A stretch of DNA of 64,000 nt from Lepus europaeus (taxonomy: Eukaryota > Chordata > Mammalia > Lagomorpha > Leporidae), in NCBI RefSeq assembly GCF_033115175.1, contig NC_084831.1:8838540-8902539 (forward strand), given 5' to 3'. The translations under genes and the position numbers were made by a program. Below, in pieces: positions 54,398 through 64,000 of the stretch (the stretch's first letter is position 1; the number at the start of each line of letters is the position of its first letter). The notes below the pieces were generated by a model, which saw only the letters and a program-made list of their open reading frames with translations, was not told the origin of the DNA and ran no database searches.

Positions 54398-54728
54398 CCC
54401 TCTCGGATTTTGATCTGTCATTCGCAGTCTGAGCTCCCTGGGTTTGAGTAATTTATAATAGGGCTTGGCAGCTGAACGAGTGCTGCACACATCGAGCTGA
54501 TGTTCTGCAGGAAGTAGAGCCGGTCTGGGGTTGTACACCACCTTCCAGACCTGCTCTGAAGTCGACTGGGCTCTGGAACTTGAATGGGGTTTTGACAGGA
54601 ACTGGACAGGTTCAGTTAGAGGCCTCACAGTGGTAAATTGTAGAAGGACCAGGTGTTAGGAATTAGAAGCTTTTAAAATCCTACATCCAAAATAACAGAA
54701 AATTTTGGGTTTAGAAATTGTGGATCCA

Positions 54729-54969
54729 GGGCTGGCATCGTGGGCACTTCTGCAATGCTAGCATCCCATGTGGACACTGGTTAGTGTCTCTGCTACTCAC
54801 TTCTGACCCAGCTCCCTGCTCATGGCCTGGGAAGAGCAGAGGAGGATGGCCTAAGTGTTTGGGCCCCTGTCACCCATGTGGGAGACCCAGATGAAGCTCC
54901 TGGTTCCTGGCTTTGGCCTGGCCCAGTCCATGCCATTGCGGCCATTTGGGGGAGTGACCCAGTGCATCT

Positions 54970-55049
<80 letters not shown>

Positions 55050-55096
55050 TCTCTCTCTCTCTATAACTCTGACTTTCAAATAAATAAATAAGAAAT
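54729..55096 (+). mobile_element. C-repeat SINE with (CT)n
   Basis: Sense copy whose CT region is about 90 bases (54972-55060). Confidence 0.95.
54972..55060 (+). repeat. (CT)n microsatellite
   Basis: Long CT run with only two interruptions. Confidence 0.97.
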
Positions 55097-55539
55097 CTTT
55101 TTTTAAAAAAATTATTTCTCCTCAGAGGGAGAAATAATCCAAGAGTTTTGTGACCCTCATGAATCTCAAATGCTCACTTTCCTACCAGCAAAAATTGATA
55201 ACATTTGGAACCCAAATGTATACCAACCCAGAACTTTCTGAAGTGCCCAAATGGGTCTGTGCTTTTCTTCAACTGACATAGGGAAATGTGAAAAGTGCTG
55301 AGCCTACAAAATTCAAATCGATTCTTCTGAGACCCGTTTCCCCACTGCCTCTCCAAATCAGAGGCAGTCCAAGGACTCTGCAATCATAGAATATTTGACA
55401 GAGCAAGGACCTACAGTTCCTTGCATGAGTTGTTGGACCTTTATCCTGGCAGTTCAAACACCTCATGGGTGAAGTTGGAGGCTTGTTCAAGGCACACACA
55501 CAATACATAAAATCACAGAGGCTCAGGGAGTTAAGAACC
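55097..55539. other. Intergenic, nothing recognised
   Basis: Unique sequence of average composition between C-repeats. No gene recognised. Confidence 0.55.
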
Positions 55540-55815
55540 ACGTGTGAAGCCGGCGTCCCGTACCGGACTGCGGTTCAAGTCTCAGATGCTCTGCTTCCCA
55601 TCCAGCGCCCTGCTAATGCGCCTGGGAGAGCAGCAGCAGATGGCTCACGTACTTGGGCTGCTGCCACTCGTGTGGGAGACGTGGATGGATTTTCAGGTTC
55701 CTGGCTTAGCCTGGCCCAGCCCTAGCCCTTGTGGGAGTAAACCAGTGGATGGAAGATCTCTTTCTCTCTCTGTTTTCTGTCCCTCTGTCTTTTAAATAAA
55801 GAAAAAATACTATTT
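55540..55815 (+). mobile_element. C-repeat SINE, diverged, head-truncated
   Basis: Sense copy starting near box B (CTGCGGTTCAAGTCTCAG). Confidence 0.9.
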
Positions 55816-56089
55816 AAAAAATTAAAATTATCGAAGCAGGATTTCCTGCGGCTCCAGTTCCTGTTGGCGCGATGGTACAGACGGTTTCATAGAGGAGACT
55901 CTATGCTCTGCCTTCTTTATACCCCAGGTGACGACGACAACCTTTTCCTGGAAAACCCAGCCACACATCTGCGCTCTGAAGGCACCAGGCTCCCCTGAAG
56001 GCCCATCTTGCCTGTCTCAGGTTTACTCCAGGCCAGACAACCTGACAGTTCCCTGGAGACGCCTCTCTGATGTCAGCTGCTCCGGTCCT

Positions 56090-56710
56090 CTGCCAGAGAA
56101 ACCCGGGATAGCTTCCACTGATCTCGCAGCCCCGTTCGCGTACAGCGGCTGCAACACAGCCGAGGTCCAGCGTCGGCGCGCTCCGGCTGCAGAGGGAGCG
56201 TCCCTCTCCCCTGGAGAACAGAGAGGCCCAGGCGTCCTACACCCACACGTGGGCTTCCTTGGAGCTGCAGGGTATTGCAGATCTTGGCTCCGACGGCCAC
56301 CGTGCGCGGCGCGCTGCGGGCAGCAGGGACTCCAGGACCTGCCGCGCGGTCCTGCACTGAGCGCCCTGCGGAGCCGCCGGAGCACGCACGGCCTGGCAGG
56401 GGGCGAGCACTGCGGTGGGCGCCCGCGGCAGGGTCCCCGGGGCGTGCGGGGGCGGCGGGGGCGCGCTCTCGGGAGGTCTCCTGGGCGCAGAGGCCCGCGA
56501 GGCGCGGCGGGAGGACACGGGGCTCTGTCCGCCCCCTGCCCGCCCCTGGGAAGCAGCTGGCGGCGGGCACGGGGACCTGGACACGCGTGACGGCCACACG
56601 CAACTTCATGGCGCGGCCTCCTACGCGGACCCTGCAGGGAAGCGCGCGGTCCCGAGGAGCCTCCTGCACGGCAAAGCAGCGCCCAGGCCGCGCGGGCCCC
56701 ATCCCCGCCC
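56090..56710. promoter_or_regulatory. CpG-rich block (island-like), no assigned gene
   Basis: About 600 bases dense in CG dinucleotides and G/C runs (for example GCGCGGCGGGAGG near 56492, GGCGGCGGGGGCGCGC near 56450). It stands out from the AT-richer repeat DNA around it. It ends where a sense C-repeat begins. Frames on both strands stay open because of the composition. It could be a promoter, an old GC-rich exon or a methylated remnant; no splice-flanked conserved exon was recognised. Confidence 0.6.
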
Positions 56711-57028
56711 GTGCCAGGGCCAGTGCTGTGGCCAGCGGGTGGTAGCCATGGCCTGGGCACCCGCATCCCATAGGAAGTGGGTTCCAGTCCCGACTGCTCC
56801 ACTTCGATCCAGCTCCGTGCTATGGCCTGGGAAAGCGGTGGGAGATGGCCCAAGTGCTTGGACCCTGCACACACGCGAGAGACCCAGATAACCCAGAAAC
56901 TCCTGGCTCCTGGCTTTGGCTTTGTCCAGGCCCGGCCATGGCCATTGCGGCCATCTGGGGAGTGAACCAGCGGATGGAAGATCTCTCTCTGTAACTCTGC
57001 CTTTCAAATAAATAAACCTTAAAAAAAA
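56711..57028 (+). mobile_element. C-repeat SINE
   Basis: Sense copy with a shortened head (AGGGCCAGTGCTGTGGCCAG) and tail CAAATAAATAAACCTT. Confidence 0.94.
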
Positions 57029-57116
57029 AAAAAAAAGCAAACAAAAACAGTTCAGAAAATGTACAATCCAGTTTGAGTTTCACGGGTTTAATTTTTTTTT
57101 TTTTTTTTTTTTTTTG

Positions 57117-57296
57117 CTGTGTACACCCACGTGGGAGACCTGGAAGGGGCTCCTTGCTCCTGGCTTCGGATCAGCTCAGCTCTGGCCGTTGTAGTCATTT
57201 GGGGAGTGACCCAGAGAATGGAAGACACCTCTCTTTCTCTCTCTCTGTCTACCTCTCTCTGTAACTCTTTCAGATAAATAAAATAATTCTAAAAAA
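57117..57296 (+). mobile_element. C-repeat SINE, 3' half only
   Basis: Starts at CACCCACGTGGGAGACCTGG after a T-run of about 25 bases. Confidence 0.92.
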
Positions 57297-57545
57297 AAAA
57301 AAAGAGAGAGAGAATTTAGTTTTTTTATTACCTTGAGTAGATAGAGTCAACTCAGCCACATTCACAAAATCTAGCTGTGCAGACCCCCTCAGAAACCTGC
57401 TGTAATGCACAAATAGAGGGTTTTGCATATAAGCTCATGATCTAAAAACACTTCCTTTCCTAATGTTTCCTTCAAGGCACAGTTTAAAAATATGTACCCT
57501 AAACATTAATCTCACAGTGATGCTTTTTTAAAAAGTTTCATCTTG

Positions 57546-57875
57546 TGGTTAGTGCTGTGACGCAGCGGGTAAAGCCCTGGCCTGAAGTGCTGGCATCCCA
57601 TATGGGCGCCAGTTCTAGTCCCAGTTGCTCCTCTTCCGATCCAGCTTTCTGCTGTGGCCTGGGAAAGCAGTAGAAGATGGCCCAAGGCCTTGGGCCCCTG
57701 CACCCACGTGGGAGACCCGGAAGAAGCACCTGGCTCCTGGCTTTGGATCAGCTCAGCTCTGGCCATTTGGGGAGTGATCCAGTGGATGGACGTCCTCTCT
57801 CTCTCTCATCTCTCTCTGCCTCTGCCTCTCTGTAACTCTGTCTTTCAAATAAATAAAATAAATCTTTTAAAAAAA
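57546..57875 (+). mobile_element. C-repeat SINE
   Basis: Full-length sense copy. Confidence 0.95.
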
Positions 57876-58320
57876 ATTGGCCTAGGAAAATAATTGCCTG
57901 TTACCAAGATAATTTCCTGTGCCTCCCGTGGTTTGTGTCAAGGTCTGATCGCTGGTGCAAACAATCATCTGAAGATGGAAGGCTCCCCTTCAACTCTGAC
58001 ATTCTGTGTTAGCTTTAAGTCTCTTAGTTACCACTCCAGCGAGTGAATGAGCTTTGTTTCATAATGATCTCTGATCCCATTTTAATTAAACCTTTTGACA
58101 TTTTTGGCAGCTTTCCCAAAATCGAATTCTAAATTAGTGTCTTTGACCTTGAGCTGACTTTGGGCTGTTCCAGAGGGCCCCAGAACTTCTCAAAGGGTCT
58201 ATAAAAGACTGTTAAACTAATTATTCTTCTTTGATATGATGGGAAGCACTGTCAAGTAATAAGTGATATTTCATTTTCTTTTAGTTATATGGGTGTATAA
58301 GCGTTATTAATATGTGCTTC
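57876..58320. other. AT-rich unassigned sequence, probably old retroelement
   Basis: Low-GC stretch that continues past C-repeats on both sides (57297-57545, 58640-58819). It looks like one interrupted old element, but I could not name the family. Confidence 0.4.
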
Positions 58321-58637
58321 AGGGCCGACGCTGTGGTGCAGTGGGTAAAGACACTGCTTGTGTCGCCGGTTCGAGACCCGGCTGCTCCACTTCTGATCCA
58401 GCTCCCTGCTAATGACCTGGGGAAAACAGTGGAGGATGCCCAAGTGTTTGGGCCCCTGCACCTATGTGGGAGACCTGGGTGAAGCTCCTTGCTCCTGGCT
58501 TTGGTCTGGCCCAGCCCTGACTGTTACGGCCATCTGGTAGTGAACCAGTGGATGGAGGATCTCTGGATCTCTTTCCATTGTCTCTCCCCCTCTCTCTGTA
58601 ACTCTGACCTCCAAATAAATAAATATTTTAAAAAATA
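58321..58637 (+). mobile_element. C-repeat SINE
   Basis: Sense copy with a short deletion in the head (ACTGCTTGTGTCGCCGG). Confidence 0.95.
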
Positions 58638-58819
58638 AGTGCTTCAATATATTAATAGATGTCTATTATGTTATCAGTCATAATTCTGGTTGTTATGCTA
58701 AAGTATTGTGTGACAGGAATAATTGAATCACCTTGTTAATAGCTTTATATTAAACTCTCATCAGATTTTTGAAGTGTGACTGTGCTAAGTCTTTGTTTTG
58801 ATTCTTTTATAAAAGTAAG

Positions 58820-59118
58820 CTCCCGCCTACAGTGACATCCCATATGGGCACCGGTTTGAGTCCCAGCTGCTCCACTTCTGATCCAGTTCCCTGCTAATGC
58901 ATCCGGAGAAAGCAGCAGAAGATTTCTCCAGTGCTTGGGTCCCTGCCACCCATGTGGGAAACCAGGCTAAAGTTCCAGGCTCCTGGCTTGGGTCTGGTCC
59001 AGCTCCAGCTGTTGTGGCCATTTGGAGAATGAACCAGCAGATGGAAGATCTCTCACTTTCTTTGTTTCTTCTTCTCTCTCTGTAACTCAGACTTTCAAAT
59101 AAATAAATAAATAACTCT
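58820..59118 (+). mobile_element. C-repeat SINE, head-truncated
   Basis: Sense copy beginning within the head (CTCCCGCCTACAGTGACATC). Confidence 0.93.
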
Positions 59119-59124
59119 TTTTAA

Positions 59125-59501
59125 AATTTTTAATTTTTATTATTTATTTATTTATTTTTTGACAGGCAGAGTTAGACAGTGAGAGAGAGAAAGAGAGAGA
59201 GAGGGAGGGAAAGGTCTTCCTTTTTCTGTTGGTTCACCCCCCCAAGTGGCTGCTATGGCCGGCGCGTTGCAGCCAGTGCGCTGTGCCGATCTGAAGCCAG
59301 TAGCCTGGTGCTTCCTCTTGGTCTCCCATGCAGGTGCAGGGCCCAAGCACTGGGCCATCCTCCACTGCACTCCCGGGCCACAACAGAGAGCTGGACTGGA
59401 AGAGGAGCAACCGGGACAGAATCCGGCGCCCCGACCGGGACTAGAACCCGGGGTGCCGGCACCACAGGTGAAGGATTAGCCTAGTGAGCCGCGGTGCTGC
59501 C
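59125..59501 (-). mobile_element. C-repeat SINE, TGTC-poly(A) type
   Basis: Antisense young copy with the longer head variant (GCGTTGCAGCCAGTGCGC) and a (TTTA)n tail. Confidence 0.95.
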
Positions 59502-59530
59502 AAAATCTTTTTTTAAAAAACAAAGTAATC

Positions 59531-59848
59531 TTGGAGCTGGCGCTGTGGTTCAGTGTGTTAAAGCCCCGACCTGCAGTGCTGGCATCCCCTATGGGCTCTG
59601 GTTCGAGTCCTGGCTGCTCCACTTCCAATACAGCTCTCTGCTATGGGCTGGGAAGACAGTAGAAGATGGCCCAGGTCCTTGGGCCCCTGCACCCACGTGG
59701 GAGACCCAGAAAAAGCTCCTGGCTCCTGGCGTCAGATCAGCCCAGCTCTGGCCATTGCAGCCATCTGAGGAGTGAACCAGTGGATGAAAGACCTTTCTCT
59801 CTCTCTCTAACTCCTTCAAATAAAATAAAATAAATAAAATAAAAATCT
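59531..59848 (+). mobile_element. C-repeat SINE
   Basis: Sense copy with (AAAT)n tail. Confidence 0.95.
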
Positions 59849-60097
59849 ATAGAAAAAAGTAATTTCAGTCAGATTCATGCAGAAACCTCTGAAGTATTCT
59901 TGATTTCTGAGAACTTCAGGATCAATGGACTCCTTTGTTGCTGTTGGAGGAAGACCTGGAACCCCACATCCTGCAACCTACAAGGCATTTACAAAAGGAT
60001 TCCCTCCAACTCCAGGGCAAAGGCACATTCCAGGTCATGACAACCAACTCCTGCACACATCTGCACACCTACCGGTGAATTATAACCAAGCATTTCG

Positions 60098-60388
60098 AGT
60101 AAGCCACCACCTGCAACCAGGCATCCCATACTGGAGCCCCAGTTAGAGTCATGGCTGCTCCACTTCTGATCCGGCTCCCTGCTCATGCGCCTGGGAAGGC
60201 AGCAGAAAACAGCCCAAGTGCTTGGGCCCCTGCACCCACATGGGAGACCCAGATGGAGTTCCCGGCTCCAGGCTTCAGCCTGACCCAGCCCCAACTGTTG
60301 AGGCCAACTGAGTGAATTAGCAGATGGCAGATCTCTATCTTTGCTTTGCTCTCTGCCACTCTTTCAAATAAATAGACAAATCTATTTT
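60098..60388 (+). mobile_element. C-repeat SINE, diverged
   Basis: Sense copy missing its first bases. Tail CAAATAAATAGACAAATC. Confidence 0.9.
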
Positions 60389-60595
60389 TTTTTTAATGAA
60401 ACATTTCTAGATTTGAAGCAGATGGCATCTGAGTAGACTGCTTTCCCAAGATGACTGGAGTAAGTCTGTGTACCCTTTCCTTATTTAACAGTTGTACTTG
60501 GTTCTCTCTCTTCCTTGGAAAAATGATGTTCTCTCCTGAGCTTCCAGTTCACTGAGGCCTCACTGATTGTCAGATGTCACCAAAGCCCCCACTCT

Positions 60596-60908
60596 AGGGC
60601 CAGCGTTTGGTGTGGTGGTTACGGTTATGCTTCCCCAAGAGCCCACATCCGAGCCCCTGGCTCAGCTCCTGACCCCAGCTTCCTGCAAATGCAGACGTGG
60701 GAGGCAGCAGGTGCTGGCTCAACTCCTTGGGTTCTGTGCACCCCCGAGGAATTCCTGAATTGGGTTCCTGCCTCCTGACTTCAGCCCAGCCCAGCCTAGG
60801 CTATCGAAGGCATTTGGATGGTGATCCAGTGCATGAGAGCTCTCTGTCTCTCTCTTCTCCCCCCCCCCCCACCCTGCCTTTCAAATAAAATAGGTAAATA
60901 AATAAAAA
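60596..60908 (+). mobile_element. C-repeat SINE, old
   Basis: Sense diverged copy of the older branch (GGCCAGCGTTTGGTGTGGTG). Confidence 0.87.
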
Positions 60909-61048
60909 TTACTAGTTTTTAAAAGAATCCCAGTCTGTCCATGACTCTAATGACTCCTGAGTTCACCTGGAACAAGTTCTACCACCATTCCAGTTCCCAT
61001 CATTGGCAAAAATTGCTGATTAAACCTTCTCATGCATGTTTAATTCTT

Positions 61049-61378
61049 TTTTTTTTTTTTTTGACAGGCAGAGTGGATAGTGAGAGAGAGACAGAGAGAA
61101 AGGTCTTCCTTTTTGCCGTTGGTTCGCCCTCCAATGGCCGCTGCGGCTGGCACATCGTGCTAATCCGAAGCCAGGAGCCATGTGCTTCTCCTGGTCTCCC
61201 GTGCGGGTGCAGGGCCCAAGGACTTGGGCCATCCTCCACTGCCTTCCCGGGCCATAGCAGAGAGCTGGCCTGGAAGAGGGGCAACCGGGATAGAATCTGG
61301 CACCCTGACCGGGACTAGAACCTGGTGTGCCGGCGCCGCAAGGCAGAGGATTAGCCTGTTAAGCCACAGCGCTGGCCA
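61049..61378 (-). mobile_element. C-repeat SINE, TGTC-poly(A) type
   Basis: Antisense young copy with perfect 14-base duplication CATGTTTAATTCTT (61035-61048, 61379-61392). Confidence 0.97.
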
Positions 61379-61392
61379 CATGTTTAATTCTT

Positions 61393-62616
61393 GACTCTGC
61401 TTCCTTACTCAAGGAGGTTGCCTCCTTGTTGAACCACAGGCCTATGCAATGTGTTATCCCTCTTAGCAATTATTTGGCTCCCCCTGATCTACGTAAGAAA
61501 AATTATTGAAAACTACTTTGAGAGATAGAGCTGTGTAAAAGTGACTACTGAATATATCATACTATAACAGACTAACCACGGGTTTAATTCTACCATATAC
61601 TGAAACTCCGCTCTCTGCTCCTGTTAGGCATATTTACTTTTGTAGGTGGGATGCCCCAGTAGGGATGCTTGGACACAGGGCTGGTAGGAGGTCGGTGAGG
61701 GCCAGGATATTTGCTTGCTTTGGGGTCATTGTTGGATTGGCAGCCTCTTGCTACATCAAAGAGTCAAACGCGAGTTGCCTGGTGAGATACAGGACTCCGG
61801 ATTCGCTTCCCTTGTTAAGGGCCTTGTGCCCGTGTATGGTGTGACTATGGTGAATGAAGCAATGAGAAGAAATCTGTTACGCTTGGAAGGATCACAGGTC
61901 CCATTGCAAAAGCTTTTATCGCTCAGCGGCACTCAGCGAGGTCTCTTGCCAGGAAGGCCGTGGATAACGGACCTGCCCTGGACTGTTGGCCAAACACGGT
62001 GGGTTCTGTGCTGTTGCTCATACCACACGCTACCTTGGGCACATTCCTCTGGGGAAGTAGAGACCCAGATAGGCAAAATGAGGAAATAGGCCACCTGTTT
62101 CCCCAAGTCTCACTTAGATCCTGGAGTCATTTGATTCATTCTTTCGGTGCCTTAAGCTTAGCTTCATGGTCCAACATGGCTAGGCAACCTAGGGTTGTTA
62201 CATTACTACAAATTTCACCTTGTGCTTTCCTGTTTAAATGAGGTGCCTGTCACACCTGTCATCTGTTGCAGGTTACCTGCTAACCTTTCTGCGGAAGTTC
62301 ACCTCCTAACTACAGTGGCCCAACACTTTGAGATACTCAGTGACCACGCAATCTCATCCAGATGCCACCACGCCTTGCACCAAAACTCGGCCTGCCCCGC
62401 CTTGGACTGACACGCCCTTCTTCCTGGGCTGGTAGACTTCCTCGTTCGGAAGCCTGGCCTCCATGGCTGTGCAGGACTATCCCATGTGACAGTTTTCAGT
62501 GGAAGTCGTTGTTGGAGAACAACTCTCTGTGTTGTTACCGCTGTTGGCAAAGACATCCACCTGCTCCTTCGTCCCATGGCCATGCCCCTCACGGTAGCCA
62601 GAGCAAAGCTGTGCCT
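61393..62616. other. Unassigned unique stretch
   Basis: Balanced composition and no C-repeat. A 124-codon frame at 61715-62089 has no motif I recognise. It could be an old retroelement remnant or plain intergenic DNA. Confidence 0.5.
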
Positions 62617-62630
62617 GTGGGTCACACTTT

Positions 62631-62965
62631 TTTTTTTTTAAGATTTTTATTTATTTATGTAAGAGGTAGAGTTACAGACAGTGAGAGGGAGAGACAGAGA
62701 GAGAGGTCTTCCATCCTCTGGTTCACTCCCTAGATGGCCACAATGGCTGGAGCTGAGCTGATCCGAAGCCAGGAGCCAGGAGCTTCTTCCTGGTCTCCCA
62801 TGAGGGTGCAGGGGCCCAAGCACTTGGGCCATCCTCTATGCTTTCCCAGGCCACAGCAGAGAGCTGGATCGGAAGAGGGGCAGCCGGGACTAGAACCAGT
62901 GCCCATATTGGATGCCAGCACCGCAGGCGGAGGATTAACCTTACTGTGCCATGGCGCCAGCCCCC
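62631..62965 (-). mobile_element. C-repeat SINE
   Basis: Antisense copy. The flanks GTGGGTCACACTTTT and GTGGGTCATGCTTTT form a slightly diverged duplication. Confidence 0.95.
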
Positions 62966-62980
62966 GTGGGTCATGCTTTT

Positions 62981-63579
62981 TTAAGTTCAACAACAGTTGG
63001 AAAGGCAGAGAGAAAGAGGTCTTTCATCTGCTGCTTCATCTCCACATGTGGGAAACCAGGATGGAGTTCCTGGCCCTGACTTCAGCCTGGCGCAGTCCTG
63101 GTCGCCCTGTGAGAGATAAACAAGGAGGTCGGTCGTTACTCCCTCTTCCTACATGGCCTGTGGAGCTGAAGGTCGCTCCTAAGGTACAGCAGCAGTTTCC
63201 TGCCCAAGGCTGAGGCTCACAGCCAGGGCCTGGGACCTAGGAGCCAGCTGCAGGGCTTTGTCGCTGCTCCAACGCCGTCTCTGCTGGCGCAGGCCTCTGG
63301 GGTCCCCCTGAACCCCACCAGTGTTTCTCCTTCCATCATCCTCTCAGGCAGCTGTGAGAAAAACCTGCAGCCAAAATCAGACCTGCAGAGCAGCCAGCTC
63401 GGGCAACTGACAGGCGCGGCTGGGTGTAAAGCTTCAGTTTGCTGAATACACTTGCTGGTTTTTTTTTTTTTTTTTTTCAGCCAGACTGTTAACAAAATTA
63501 GTTAACAAAATTAAAATAAAAAATAGCGACCAGATGTGAAAAAATTGCTGAGCATACAAAAATAAAACCATGAAAATTG
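62981..63579. other. Intergenic with short C-repeat remnants
   Basis: A decayed piece at 62995-63115 resembles C-repeat fragments of mixed order. The rest is unique, with a T-run at 63460-63477. Confidence 0.55.
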
Positions 63580-63775
63580 AGGGGACTTCAAAAAGCTGGT
63601 GAGGAGTGGCGTAAAAAAAAAAAAAGTTCATTTTGGTGTAAAAATCCTGTTGAAATCCATGTATACCCAGGGTCTTCAAAAAGTTCATGGAAAATGAGTA
63701 TTACGAAAACTTTTGGCGTGGATTTTTGCACCAACATAAACCTATCTTTTGGCGCATTTCTGTGCATTTAGAGCC
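63580..63775 (+). repeat. Possible mariner-like dispersed repeat, fragment 2
   Basis: Holds GTCTTCAAAAAGTTCATGG at about 63681, then GGATTTTTGCACCAACATAA and TAAACCTATCTTTTGG. It is related to the piece at 17100. An earlier partial repeat of the same head (ACTTCAAAAAGCTGG) lies at about 63584. Confidence 0.45.
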
Positions 63776-63861
63776 TGCGTACGGAGCAACGGGGACCAGA
63801 GGGGAGACGGAGCTTGGGTCACTGCTGGGAAACTGCAGCTGGATAGAAACAGAACCTCCAG

Positions 63862-64000
63862 GAGCCAGCACGGGATTGGAGCGCCCATTGGAGTCTCGGC
63901 TGCTCCACTTCCCATCCAGCTCCCTACTAATGCGCCTGGGGAAGCAGCAGAGGACGGCCCAAGTGCCTGGGCCCCTGCCATCCAGGTAGGAGGCCTGGAT
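63862..64000 (+). mobile_element. C-repeat SINE, cut by window end
   Basis: Sense copy from AGGAGCCAGCACGGGATTGG to GGCCCCTGCCATCCAGG, continuing past the window. Confidence 0.9.

Noticed and set aside
56023-56874. 283-codon minus-strand frame over the CpG block
   Set aside because: GC composition explains the lack of stops, the end lies in a SINE, and no domain is recognisable.
61715-62089. 124-codon frame as a retroviral or cellular gene
   Set aside because: No motif, no splice context and a strange composition; left as unassigned.

Overview
The window is mammalian nuclear DNA, almost certainly lagomorph and most likely rabbit (Oryctolagus) or a close relative. About 70 copies or pieces of the tRNA-derived lagomorph C-repeat SINE (CSINE) lie on both strands. 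They carry the typical box A/B head, a CT-rich region and either an AAATAAATCTT tail or a TGTC-poly(A) tail. Genes are split by GT-AG introns, and there is no bacterial-style gene layout.

Region 1 (1-6.4 kb): an old, broken sense-strand LINE-1 with five C-repeats inserted in it. Region 2 (6.4-10.6 kb): the last three coding exons of CFAP107 (C1orf158), a ciliary doublet-microtubule inner protein, with clean splice sites, a stop at 10478-10480 and an ATTAAA poly(A) signal. The first coding exon was not found and probably lies upstream of the window. Region 3 (10.6-28.7 kb): intergenic DNA with C-repeats, a few MIR and L2 relics, a possible mariner-like relic, a possible solo LTR and an antisense LINE-1 piece.

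Region 4 (28.7-44.7 kb): a tandem array of four PRAME-family (PRAMEF-like) copies, all on the + strand as CFAP107 is. In human 1p36.21 CFAP107 also lies beside the PRAMEF cluster, so synteny supports the call. All copies look dead. Copy A keeps only the 3' half, B has lost the front of its N-terminal exon, C is the most complete, and D has lost the 3' half. A C-repeat sits inside the large central exon of B and C and adjoins the remaining central-exon sequence in A and D. The last exons share frame-breaking changes, and each copy has its own lesions. Several breakpoints fall inside C-repeats, and the spacers and exons give conflicting relationships. That points to repeat-mediated rearrangement plus gene conversion, or to duplication as a two-gene block.

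Region 5 (44.7-64 kb): repeat-dominated DNA with a long antisense LINE-1 relic (ORF2 to ORF1 to 5' UTR), many C-repeats, long microsatellites, an orphan CpG-rich block at about 56.1-56.7 kb and several unassigned unique stretches. No further protein gene could be supported. All identifications are by reading; no database search was possible.
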